From CAYLZW01 sp964388085 (lineage in GTDB: Bacteria > Myxococcota > UBA727 > CAYLZW01): a stretch of DNA of 7,886 nt. The number at the start of each line of letters is the position of its first letter. Within the stretch, counting starts at the first letter, position 1. This document shows positions 1 through 6,641 of this stretch, in pieces. The translations under genes were made by a program, and so were the position numbers. The notes beneath the pieces are model-generated. The model searched no databases. It saw only the letters and a list, made by a program, of their open reading frames with translations, and was not told where the DNA came from. Location of the stretch: NCBI GenBank assembly GCA_964388085.1, contig CAYLZW010000269.1, positions 1 to 7,886 on the forward strand, written 5' to 3'.

Positions 1-437
1 GCGCGCTCAAGAACGTCATCGCCATCGCCGCGGGCGCGGCCGACGGGCTCGGCTTCGGCCTCAACACGCGCGCGGCCCTCATCACGCGCGGGCTCGCCGA
101 GATCTCGCGCCTCGCGGTGAAGATGGGCGCGCGGCCGCTCACGCTCTATGGCCTCGCCGGCATGGGCGATCTCGTGCTGACCTGCACGGGGAGCCTGTCG
201 CGAAACCGCACCGTCGGCTTCCAGCTCGGGCAGGGCAAGAAGCTCGACGCCATCCTGGCGGAGCTCGGCGAGGTCGCGGAGGGCGTCAACACCACCCGCG
301 CGGTCAAGGATCTCTGCCGTCGCGAAGAGGTCGAGATGCCGATCTCCGAAGGCGTCTACGAGCTGCTCTTCGGCGACGTAGCCCCCCGAGACGCCGTGTA
401 CGCGCTCATGGGCCGCCGGCTGAAATCGGAGGACTGA
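1..437 (+). CDS. gpsA: Glycerol-3-phosphate dehydrogenase [NAD(P)+], C-terminal part (5' truncated by window edge)
   Basis: GpsA is a cytosolic enzyme that reduces dihydroxyacetone phosphate to sn-glycerol 3-phosphate, the backbone precursor of phospholipids. The reading frame enters from the left edge (first full codon at base 3) and gives 144 residues up to TGA at 435-437, roughly the last 40% of a family protein of about 335 aa. Visible family motifs are ALKNVIAIAAG, which carries the conserved active-site Lys; ITRGLAEISRL; GLAGMGDLVLTCTG with the conserved Asp; SRNR, whose Arg-Asn pair contacts substrate and cofactor; EGVNTT; and MPISEGVY near the C-terminus. The all-helical C-terminal substrate domain looks intact, with no frameshift. 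It converges on the btuD-like gene with a 19-base gap (438-456) and is functionally unrelated to the B12 operon. An internal ATG at 117 is not the start, because conserved sequence continues upstream of it. Confidence 0.96.
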   Translation, partial: ALKNVIAIAAGAADGLGFGLNTRAALITRGLAEISRLAVKMGARPLTLYGLAGMGDLVLTCTGSLSRNRTVGFQLGQGKKLDAILAELGEVAEGVNTTRAVKDLCRREEVEMPISEGVYELLFGDVAPRDAVYALMGRRLKSED

Positions 438-456
438 GCAATCGCTGCCCCGCGCC

Positions 457-1251
457 TCAGCCTCGGGGGGACGGGCCCGCGCGGTTCAAGACCACGCCGC
501 GCTCTCCGCTCGACGACGTGACGACCTCGCCCTCGACGCCGTAGACGCGCCGCAGGTGCTCCTTCGTCAGCGCGGCGCTCGCGGGTGCGTCCATGACGAC
601 GCGGCCGTCGCGCAGGCCGACGACGCGATCGGCCAAGGACAACGCGGCGCCGAGGTCGTGCAGCGAGGTGATCACGAGGGCGCCTCGCTCGGCGCGAGCT
701 CGCAGCGCGCGGGACACGAGCGTGGTGTGCCGGGCGTCGACGCCGGCGTGCGGCTCGTCGAGCACGTACGCGTCCGCCTGGTCGTCGACCAGCGCGCGCG
801 CGACCTCGACGCGCCGGCGCTCGCCGCCGGAGAGGGTCGAGAGGCGCCGTCCGAGCACCGTCGCCACGCCGAGCTCGTTCGCGACGGCGGAGACCGCCTC
901 GAGCGCGCCGGCGTCGACCAAAGCCTGAGTCCCTCGTCGAGCGATGAGCCCCTGTGCGATGCGGGCCGCCGACGGGAGGTCCTCGGCGACGACGTTCGCC
1001 TGCGCGAGGCTGGCGATTCGGCGGGCGCGCGCCCGCGCGGGCAGCGAGGCGAGGGCGGTGTCGTCGAGCAGGACGCGGCCGAGCGTAGGGCGCCGGACGC
1101 CGCTCAGGCAGTCGAGCAGCGTGGACTTGCCGGCGCCGTTCTCTCCCACCAGCACGAGCACCGAGGCCGGCGCCAGCGTCAAGGTGACGTCGTCGAGCAG
1201 CCGCCGCGAGCCCGCGACCACCGTGATGCCCTGGGCGCGCAGCGTCGTCAT
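457..1251 (-). CDS. btuD: ABC transporter ATP-binding protein, BtuD-like (cobalamin import)
   Basis: This is the cytosolic ATPase subunit (264 aa, usual family length) that would power the BtuC permease. All nucleotide-binding motifs are visible: Walker A GENGAGKST (residues 36-44), Q-loop Gln84, signature LSGGE (140-144), Walker B AYVLDE with catalytic Glu166, D-loop AGVD (169-172) and switch His198 in SLHD. It belongs to the FepC/BtuD/HmuV class of ATPases serving FecCD-type permeases. Sequence alone does not separate B12 from heme or siderophore ATPases, so the B12 call rests on operon context. The ATG at 1251 overlaps the permease stop as ATGA (1248-1251), implying translational coupling and settling the start. 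It is the last gene of the minus-strand operon and ends 19 bases from the convergent gpsA stop. The last 20 or so residues, past the usual ABC core, are poorly conserved and rich in Ser, Gly and Pro. Confidence 0.93.
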   Translation of the reverse strand: MTTLRAQGITVVAGSRRLLDDVTLTLAPASVLVLVGENGAGKSTLLDCLSGVRRPTLGRVLLDDTALASLPARARARRIASLAQANVVAEDLPSAARIAQGLIARRGTQALVDAGALEAVSAVANELGVATVLGRRLSTLSGGERRRVEVARALVDDQADAYVLDEPHAGVDARHTTLVSRALRARAERGALVITSLHDLGAALSLADRVVGLRDGRVVMDAPASAALTKEHLRRVYGVEGEVVTSSSGERGVVLNRAGPSPRG

Positions 1252-2255
1252 CGCGCCCCGTCCGACAGGCGGCGTGCGAGCGAGAGCGCGAAGATCGGCG
1301 CCCCCACGAGCGCGGTGAGCGCACCGACCGGCAGCTCGGTGCCGAGGAAGGCGAAGCTCACGCGCGCCACGCCGTCGAACAGCGCGAGGGCGGCGGCGCC
1401 GAACAGCCCGGACGCGGCCACGAGCAGGCGCATGTCGCCGCCGAGGAGCAGGCGCAGGGCGTGTGGCACGACGAGGCCCACGAAGCCGATCATGCCGGTC
1501 ACGGGGACGACGGCCCCGACGAGGAGGCTCGCGGCCGCGTACGCGGCCATCTTGGTCGCGAGCGGGGAGACCCCGAGGCGCATCGCCTCGTCATCGCCGA
1601 GCGCGAGCACGTCGAGGCGGCCGCTCAAGGCCAGCAGCGTGACGCCGCCGAGCAGGACGGCGGCGCCCACGAGCGCGAGCGTCGCCAGGTCCGGATACCC
1701 GAGCGTACCGACGAGCCAGAAGAGCAACGCGTAGGATCGCTCCGCCGGCAGCAGCGTCTTGATGAGGGTGATGATGGCGGCGGCGAACGCGTTGAACACG
1801 ACGCCGGCGAGCAGCGTGGCGTCGGTGCGGCCGCGACCCTCGCGCGCGACGAACCAGGCGAGGCCCGCCGACGCCACGAACGCGCCGACGACGGCGCCGG
1901 TCGGCACCGCGACGAAGGCCAACGCGCCCGCGGCGGCCACCGCGAGCGCACCGCCGAGCGCGGCGCCGCCGGACACGCCGATGATGTAGGGGTCGGCCAG
2001 CGGGTTTCGCAGCAGCGCTTGCAAGGACGCGCCGGTCATCGACAAAGCGGCGCCGACGAGCAGCGCGAGCCAGACGCGCGCGGCGCGCAAGCCGAGGACC
2101 GTCTGCCGAGCGTCGTCATCGAACAGCCAGCCGGCGGACACGCCGTCCGGCCCCGCCATGAGCCCGAAGGCGGCGCTCCCGGCGCACGCGAGCGCGCCCG
2201 CGAGCAAGATCCGCTGCCGCCGGCGCGGGCTGAGGACGGCTTCCGCGGGGCTCAC
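1248..2255 (-). CDS. btuC: FecCD-family ABC transporter permease, BtuC-like
   Basis: This is the inner-membrane permease (335 aa) of a type II importer for cobalamin or another metal chelate. The protein is strongly hydrophobic along its length, consistent with about ten membrane helices. It carries the FecCD hallmarks: RNPLADP (83-89) followed by a Gly-rich GVSGGAALGG stretch, GMIGFVGLVVPH (254-265) in the cytoplasmic coupling region, and ELPVGALTALVGAP (307-320) near the C-terminus. The start is GTG at 2255-2253, overlapping the btuF stop as GTGA (2252-2255). The stop overlaps the btuD ATG, so the gene is locked between its ABC partners. The first 15 residues hold an Arg-rich cytoplasmic patch (RRRQR, 11-15) before helix 1, matching the positive-inside rule. 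Substrate specificity is not readable from the permease. Cobalamin is inferred from the BtuF-like neighbour and the leader RNA. Confidence 0.93.
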   Translation of the reverse strand: MSPAEAVLSPRRRQRILLAGALACAGSAAFGLMAGPDGVSAGWLFDDDARQTVLGLRAARVWLALLVGAALSMTGASLQALLRNPLADPYIIGVSGGAALGGALAVAAAGALAFVAVPTGAVVGAFVASAGLAWFVAREGRGRTDATLLAGVVFNAFAAAIITLIKTLLPAERSYALLFWLVGTLGYPDLATLALVGAAVLLGGVTLLALSGRLDVLALGDDEAMRLGVSPLATKMAAYAAASLLVGAVVPVTGMIGFVGLVVPHALRLLLGGDMRLLVAASGLFGAAALALFDGVARVSFAFLGTELPVGALTALVGAPIFALSLARRLSDGAR

Positions 2256-3202
2256 GGCGCGCCCTGCGAGGAGGTGGTGGAGGCCGCGGCGAGGAGCCGC
2301 GCGAGCACGGCGACGTCCTCGTACAAAGAGGGCCCCGGGCGCATGAGGATCGGGTGGGCAGGCGCGCTGACGACGATCTTCGATCCGGCCGCGCCGAGGC
2401 CCACGAGGCGCGCGCGCAGCCGTTTGGCGGCGTCCGGGCCCTCGGCGGTGACGAGCACGTCGGGCGCCACCGCGAGCAGCGTCTCGAGCGACCAGGTGGG
2501 CCAGGCGGGCGCTCCCCGCGGCGCCGCCGGCACCGCTCCGGCGAGCTCGAGCGCCTCCTCCGCGAACGTGCCGGGGCCGGCGACCACGAGCGGCTCCACC
2601 TGGAACACCACGACCGCGCGCGGACGTTCAGTTATTTCCGCAACTGACGATGTGATCGCCCGGAGCTGCTGGTTCAGCCGCGTGACGAGATAGCGCGCGC
2701 GCCGCTGGCTGCCGGTGACCTCGCCGAGGCCGCGCAAGAGGTCTCGGATCTCTCCGATGCTGTCCGCGAAGGCCACGAGCACGGGGACGCCGCGCTCGCG
2801 CAAGCGATCGAGCACCTGCCGCTGGCCGAACGAGGGCATGGCGACGACGAGGTCGGGCCGCAAGGTGAGGATGGCCTCGAGCTGGGGATCGACATAGCCG
2901 CCGACCTGCGGAAGCCGCGTCGCGGCCGCCGGACGATCGCAGTAGCGCGTGACGCCGACCACGCGATCCCCGAGCTCGAGCGCGAAGAGCGACTCGGTGA
3001 GCACCGGCGCCAGCGAGACGATGCGTCTCGGCGGGGACGCCGGCCGTGCGTTCGGCAGCTCCGGCCGGTACAGGTGCGCGCGACGCTCCCCGAGCGTGCC
3101 CTCAGGAGGCGCCGCACGGGTCGCCCCATTCGCGAACAGGAGCGCGCCGAGCAGCAGCGTCGCCGGTAGAGCCGCGCGTGGGAGACGGATGGCGTGCCTC
3201 AT
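2252..3202 (-). CDS. btuF: Periplasmic cobalamin-binding protein, BtuF-like
   Basis: This 316-aa class III (helical backbone) solute-binding protein should capture corrinoid in the periplasm and dock on BtuC. Residues 1-30 form a signal peptide: basic start, hydrophobic core around 11-24, and Ala-rich end near TRA-AP. It has no lipobox, so it is probably soluble. The N-lobe begins RIVSLAPVLTE (60-70), whose T-E pair sits at the position of the BtuF Glu that salt-bridges BtuC. YCDRP (87-91), LPQVGGYVDPQLE (97-109) and LTLRPDLVVA (112-121) follow, all typical of BtuF-type proteins. The linker helix lies around 165-190, and the C-lobe carries a PAWPTWSLETLL segment (232-243) like the E. coli BtuF WPQVSREQVL region. 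The frame stays open far upstream (to 4312), but the ATG at 3202 makes a 4-base ATGA overlap with the upstream gene and directly precedes the signal peptide. A cluster of AT-rich codons lies at residues 184-193. Confidence 0.92.
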   Translation of the reverse strand: MRHAIRLPRAALPATLLLGALLFANGATRAAPPEGTLGERRAHLYRPELPNARPASPPRRIVSLAPVLTESLFALELGDRVVGVTRYCDRPAAATRLPQVGGYVDPQLEAILTLRPDLVVAMPSFGQRQVLDRLRERGVPVLVAFADSIGEIRDLLRGLGEVTGSQRRARYLVTRLNQQLRAITSSVAEITERPRAVVVFQVEPLVVAGPGTFAEEALELAGAVPAAPRGAPAWPTWSLETLLAVAPDVLVTAEGPDAAKRLRARLVGLGAAGSKIVVSAPAHPILMRPGPSLYEDVAVLARLLAAASTTSSQGAP

Positions 3203-4758
3203 GGTCCGAGCACCTGCCAGAGGTGAAGCGGCACGACCTCGCTGCTCTGGGAGAGCAGCGCCGCGGCCTCGGGGGCCCCGGGCGTGAGCGCGGGCGCGGG
3301 TGTGCGCGCGATGGCCTTCAGGCCTCGGAACACGGCGCCGCCCGGTCCCACCGCGATCGGTCGGCTGAACGGCCACGGGTGAAGCTCGCCCTCGTCGACG
3401 TCGATCACGTGGAGCGCGTCCGTGGCGTACTCGGTGACGAGGGCGAGGCCGCCGCCGAGAGAGACCGCCTCGAAGAGGGACTCGACGCCGGAGGCCCCGG
3501 TCTCGAGCACGCTCCCGTCGGCCAACGCCGTCGCGCCACGAGGGAGCAGCGCGATGCTGCCCTCGAGCACGCTGCCGACGATGACCCAGTCGGCGGTCAC
3601 CGCGGGCGTCCCGGGCGCGAAGCGCTCGAGCGCCAGCACCTCGACGATCTCGAGGCTGTCCGCGTCCAGCCTGATGAGCCCCCCCTGCGAGCGGGCTCGC
3701 CAGCGCCCGTCGCTCTGCTCGAGGACCCCGGAGCAGCTCACCCAGGGCTGGCCTTCGTCGTCGAGTGTAATGGCTTGAGGGTTCTGAAAGGGTAGAATCG
3801 TATGCCCAGCGCTGTGTAGACGTCCGTCCTCGACGTCGAACGCCACCACGAGGCCGGGGCCGAAGACCGCGGGAGGCCCTGTCTCCAGCAGGTTGGTGAA
3901 GGTCACGAGCAGCCTGCCGTCCACGAACGCGACGCCCTCGGGGTGGCGGGCGCTCATGCGGCTGACGCGGCTCTCCCGGTCGCCGTCGCCGTCGGCGTCG
4001 AGCGGCGCGCTGAGCTCTCTGGGAGGCGAGACGTCGACGACGAGGGGGTGGGCTCCGTCCGCGAGCGCGCGGCCGTGATCGAGCACGGCGCCGGCGCAGA
4101 CGTCGACGAGCGCGACGCTGTCCTGTCCGAACAGCGTCACCGCCCCGAGCTCGCCGTCCGCCTGCAGCGCTACCGCGAAGGGCAGCGGGCCGCGGATCCC
4201 GTCCTCGACGGGGAACGCCAGCGCGGGGGGGAGCCGTGTGCCGGACAGGAGCGCGGGCTCGAGCGCGCCGTCCGTGGACGCGGGGACGAAGGCGAGCAGC
4301 GCCTCTCCGCACCGCCCGATGGCGAGGTCGTTCGGCGTCATGCCGACGTCTCTCGTCTGTCCGGCGACGCAGCCGAGCGCGTCGTCGAGGGAGCGCACGC
4401 GAACGGAGGCGCTCAGGTCACTCGCGGGGACGGCGAGGAGGACCGCGTCGGGCGGGGTTCCCCCGGGATTGAAAGATATGGAAATGTCGAATCGTCCTCG
4501 GAGGTCGGCCGTCTCGGCCTCTGGCTCACCGTCCGGCAGCGCCACGGTGACCTCCGCGCCCGCGGGGACAGCGCCGGTGAAGCCGCGGACACGCACGGCT
4601 CCGTCGTCGAGCGCGGCGACGACGGAGCGGAGACCGGGCCACGCGAGCGCCCCCGCCGGGGGCAGGCACACGGGCGTCGGCGCCGGCGCGCAAGCCGCGG
4701 CGAACAGGACGGTCAGCGCGGCGGCAGGGATCTGACGGCCCATGGCTCGCGTCGTCAC
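3199..4758 (-). CDS. Predicted beta-propeller lipoprotein in B12 operon (possible BtuG-like corrinoid-capture protein)
   Basis: This 519-aa exported protein matches no family I can name with certainty. An N-terminal hydrophobic stretch ends in FAAAC, making Cys23 the likely lipidated residue. Residues about 53-123 look like a small beta-sandwich (VRVRGFTGAVPAGAEVTV, then GRFDISI), similar to Ig-like or carboxypeptidase-regulatory modules. From about 135 to the end come repeated strand-turn-strand units typical of YncE/NHL-like propellers: TPNDLAIGRCGEALLAFV (141-158), VALVDV (215-220), HPEGVAFVDGRLLVTF (272-287), NPQAITLDDEGQPWVS (326-341), GLIRLDADSLEIVEVLAL (360-377), ALHVIDVDEGELHPW (448-462) and PIAVGPGGAVF (467-477). 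A DADGDGD motif (254-260) resembles a calcium-binding loop. Cysteines at 31, 130, 150, 221 and 342 could form disulfides. The start is GTG at 4758, overlapping the btuB stop (GTGA); an ATG five codons later (4743) is the alternative. Position between btuB and btuF implies a role in corrinoid capture or hand-over. The fold is fairly likely; the function is a hypothesis. Confidence 0.82.
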   Translation of the reverse strand: MTTRAMGRQIPAAALTVLFAAACAPAPTPVCLPPAGALAWPGLRSVVAALDDGAVRVRGFTGAVPAGAEVTVALPDGEPEAETADLRGRFDISISFNPGGTPPDAVLLAVPASDLSASVRVRSLDDALGCVAGQTRDVGMTPNDLAIGRCGEALLAFVPASTDGALEPALLSGTRLPPALAFPVEDGIRGPLPFAVALQADGELGAVTLFGQDSVALVDVCAGAVLDHGRALADGAHPLVVDVSPPRELSAPLDADGDGDRESRVSRMSARHPEGVAFVDGRLLVTFTNLLETGPPAVFGPGLVVAFDVEDGRLHSAGHTILPFQNPQAITLDDEGQPWVSCSGVLEQSDGRWRARSQGGLIRLDADSLEIVEVLALERFAPGTPAVTADWVIVGSVLEGSIALLPRGATALADGSVLETGASGVESLFEAVSLGGGLALVTEYATDALHVIDVDEGELHPWPFSRPIAVGPGGAVFRGLKAIARTPAPALTPGAPEAAALLSQSSEVVPLHLWQVLGP

Positions 4759-6641
4759 GTGCGCACCTCCACGGCCACGAAGAGCTGCCGGCCGGGCAGG
4801 GGCAGCAGGTTCACGTCGCGCGCGTCCAAGACGTCGAGCGCGTTGGTCAACGCCGCGGTGACGGCGAGCGTGTCTCCGAGCGGCAGCCGCGACACCAGAT
4901 CGAGCAGCGCATAGCCCGGCGTCCGCAGCGTCCCATAGAGGTTGTTGCTGACGCCGGAGCGCTGCCGCACGACGACGGAGAGCGTGCCGCCGTCGGGCTC
5001 GCCGAGGCGCGCGACCAGCCGCGAAGACAGCGGTGGCACCACCGGCAGGGGCGCGCCGGTGGCCTCGACCGTGGACGCGAGCGCGTTCGCCGTCACCTCG
5101 AGCCCGAGCAGCGGATGGAGCTGGACGTCGACGCGGCCCTCGACGCCCGCGCGGAGCAGCGGCCCCGTGTTCACCGGCTGCACCTCGAAGGCGTTGCGGT
5201 TCACGAACAGGATCATGTCCTCCATCCGTCCGACGAAGGCGGCTACCCGCGCCTCGACGCGACGTCCGCGCGCCGCCGAGGCGATACGCGCGTACAGCTC
5301 CGCGTCCGACGAGCGCTCGAAGCCGAGCGCGGAATTTCCGAGCACGAAGCCGCGCGGCGCGTACAGCTCATCGAGCGTCGGTGCGCGCCCGCCGTGGGAG
5401 GCGCGCAGCCCGGCGGCCCACGATGACGACGGCCCGATCTCGAGCCCGGCCTCGCCGCGCGGCAGCAGGCCGACGTCGCTGAACGAGGTGACGCCGACGC
5501 GCGCGAAGAGCAGGAGCCAGCGCCCGCCGAGCTGCTGCTCGAGCTCGGCCGACACGTCGCCGACGTCACGGACGAAGTCGGCCTCCAGCACCTGCGCGCG
5601 CTCGAGCCGCACGGCTCCCGCCAGCGTGAGCCCCGGCAGGATCTCCTCCGCCTCCGCGCCCAGCCCGACGCTGGTCGAGAGAGAGGCGACGCCCTCCTTC
5701 GCCGGACGGAGCTCATCCCAGGTGGAGCGGGCGCTCCCCGTCACGGCGCCGTCGAGCTCGGCGGAGAGCGGCCCGTAAGCGAGCGTCATCGCGCCGCGGG
5801 CGCCGCCCCCGAGGTGGCGGCCGCGCAGGCGCGAGGTGGGGGCGGTGGCGAAGCCGGGGACGCCGCCCTCGTGTGCGCTGCCCCAGGCCAAGGCGTCGAG
5901 CTTGCCCACGGGGATCCAGGTGCGCGCGTGCAAGAGGCCGGAGGCGCGTCGCTGATCATTGTTGCCGCGCGTGAGCGGGGCAGCGTCGTCGACGCTGCCC
6001 GTGGCCGAGGCGGGCGCGTAGCGGAAGTCGCCCTCCGTCATCGCCAGCGACGCTCCGGCGCTCAACAGGCTGGCACCGTCGTCTCGCGTCGCGACGGCGT
6101 CGAGCCGGAAGGTGCCGAGGGTGCCGGCGCCCGCGCGCGCCTTCAGGTCGTTACCTTTGGGAGCCTCAAAGTGAACGCCACCCGCGCCCGACCCGGCACG
6201 AGAGGAGGCCGCCGCCGCGGGCAGCGCCCAGAGGGGGAGCGCCGCGACGTCGAGGCCGCCCGTCACCGGGTCAGCGAGGCGGAGCCCCATGAGATCGCTG
6301 CCGAGGCGCGGGCCCTCGAGCCCTCGATAGCGGAGCCGGACGGGCGCGAGCGGCCCGCCGGTCCGCAGCAGGTGGACGCCGGCGAGCGCCTCGAGGCCTT
6401 CTTCGGGGGTCGCCGTCGACGACGAAGCGCCCTCGAGCGAGCGCTGGTCGCCGGGTGACGCCTGCCGGGGCCGCGCGCCTTCGACCGTGCCCTCGAGCAC
6501 CGCGGCGTCCTCCTCGTCCCCCCACTCGTCCCCCCACTCATCGGCCTGCGCGCGCAGGGCGGGAGCGCCTGCCAGCAGCGCGGCCAGGATGATCGCGCCG
6601 AGGGCGGGCAGGCCCCCGCGGGAGGTACGCAGTCGCTTCAC
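4755..6641 (-). CDS. btuB: TonB-dependent outer-membrane receptor, BtuB-like
   Basis: This 628-aa receptor, about BtuB-sized, would import corrinoid across the outer membrane using TonB energy. A signal peptide ends near AQA (31-33). An acidic DEWG repeat follows (34-45), then a possible TonB-box region AVLEGTVEGARP (47-58). The plug domain (about 65-165) shows the usual VRLRYRGLEGPRLGSDLMGL and GLDVAALPLW pattern. The barrel includes GGVPGF (259-264), GGRAPTLDELYAPRGF (417-432), VNTGPLLRAGVE (490-501), PGYALLDL (575-582) and LTNALDVLDARD (598-609). The C-terminal strand PGRQLFVAVEVRT ends in Thr rather than the usual aromatic residue. The frame is open to 6740, but GTG at 6641 overlaps the upstream stop (GTGA, 6638-6641) and begins a proper signal peptide, so it is preferred. 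B12 specificity is inferred from the operon; receptor sequence alone does not prove it. Confidence 0.9.
   Translation of the reverse strand: MKRLRTSRGGLPALGAIILAALLAGAPALRAQADEWGDEWGDEEDAAVLEGTVEGARPRQASPGDQRSLEGASSSTATPEEGLEALAGVHLLRTGGPLAPVRLRYRGLEGPRLGSDLMGLRLADPVTGGLDVAALPLWALPAAAASSRAGSGAGGVHFEAPKGNDLKARAGAGTLGTFRLDAVATRDDGASLLSAGASLAMTEGDFRYAPASATGSVDDAAPLTRGNNDQRRASGLLHARTWIPVGKLDALAWGSAHEGGVPGFATAPTSRLRGRHLGGGARGAMTLAYGPLSAELDGAVTGSARSTWDELRPAKEGVASLSTSVGLGAEAEEILPGLTLAGAVRLERAQVLEADFVRDVGDVSAELEQQLGGRWLLLFARVGVTSFSDVGLLPRGEAGLEIGPSSSWAAGLRASHGGRAPTLDELYAPRGFVLGNSALGFERSSDAELYARIASAARGRRVEARVAAFVGRMEDMILFVNRNAFEVQPVNTGPLLRAGVEGRVDVQLHPLLGLEVTANALASTVEATGAPLPVVPPLSSRLVARLGEPDGGTLSVVVRQRSGVSNNLYGTLRTPGYALLDLVSRLPLGDTLAVTAALTNALDVLDARDVNLLPLPGRQLFVAVEVRT
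6513..6539 (-). repeat. 12-base tandem repeat in btuB coding for DEWG-DEWG
   Basis: On the plus strand CTCGTCCCCCCA occurs twice back to back (6513-6524 and 6525-6536), followed by the first bases of a third copy. It lies in frame within the btuB-like gene and encodes the acidic tetrapeptide repeat at the start of the mature receptor, just before the possible TonB box. Being a multiple of three with a six-C run, it could gain or lose whole units by slippage without breaking the frame. Confidence 0.85.

Noticed and set aside
448..468. Hairpin CCCCG/CGGGG at the gpsA-btuD junction as a terminator
   Set aside because: Only a 5-bp stem with an 11-base loop and no T-run on either strand; it may help bidirectional termination but cannot be supported.
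1461..2693. Long plus-strand open frame (410 codons) opposite btuC/btuF
   Set aside because: Antisense shadow of high-GC genes: its product is low-complexity Arg/Glu/Ala-rich without motifs, while the minus strand encodes clear FecCD and BtuF proteins.
3203..4312. Extended upstream frame of btuF giving a 686-aa protein
   Set aside because: The added 370 residues are Arg-rich nonsense overlapping the lipoprotein gene. The ATG at 3202 begins a signal peptide and makes a 4-base overlap.
3943..4914. Plus-strand open frame (323 codons) opposite the 519-aa lipoprotein
   Set aside because: Arg/Gly/Glu-rich composition with no domain or export signal; a shadow of GC3 bias in the real gene.
457..6641. 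Heme or ferric-siderophore uptake system
   Set aside because: FecCD permeases and their ATPases are shared by all these substrates, but the BtuF-type YCDRP/LPQVGGY signature and the B12-box match favour cobalamin. Not fully excluded for the receptor itself.
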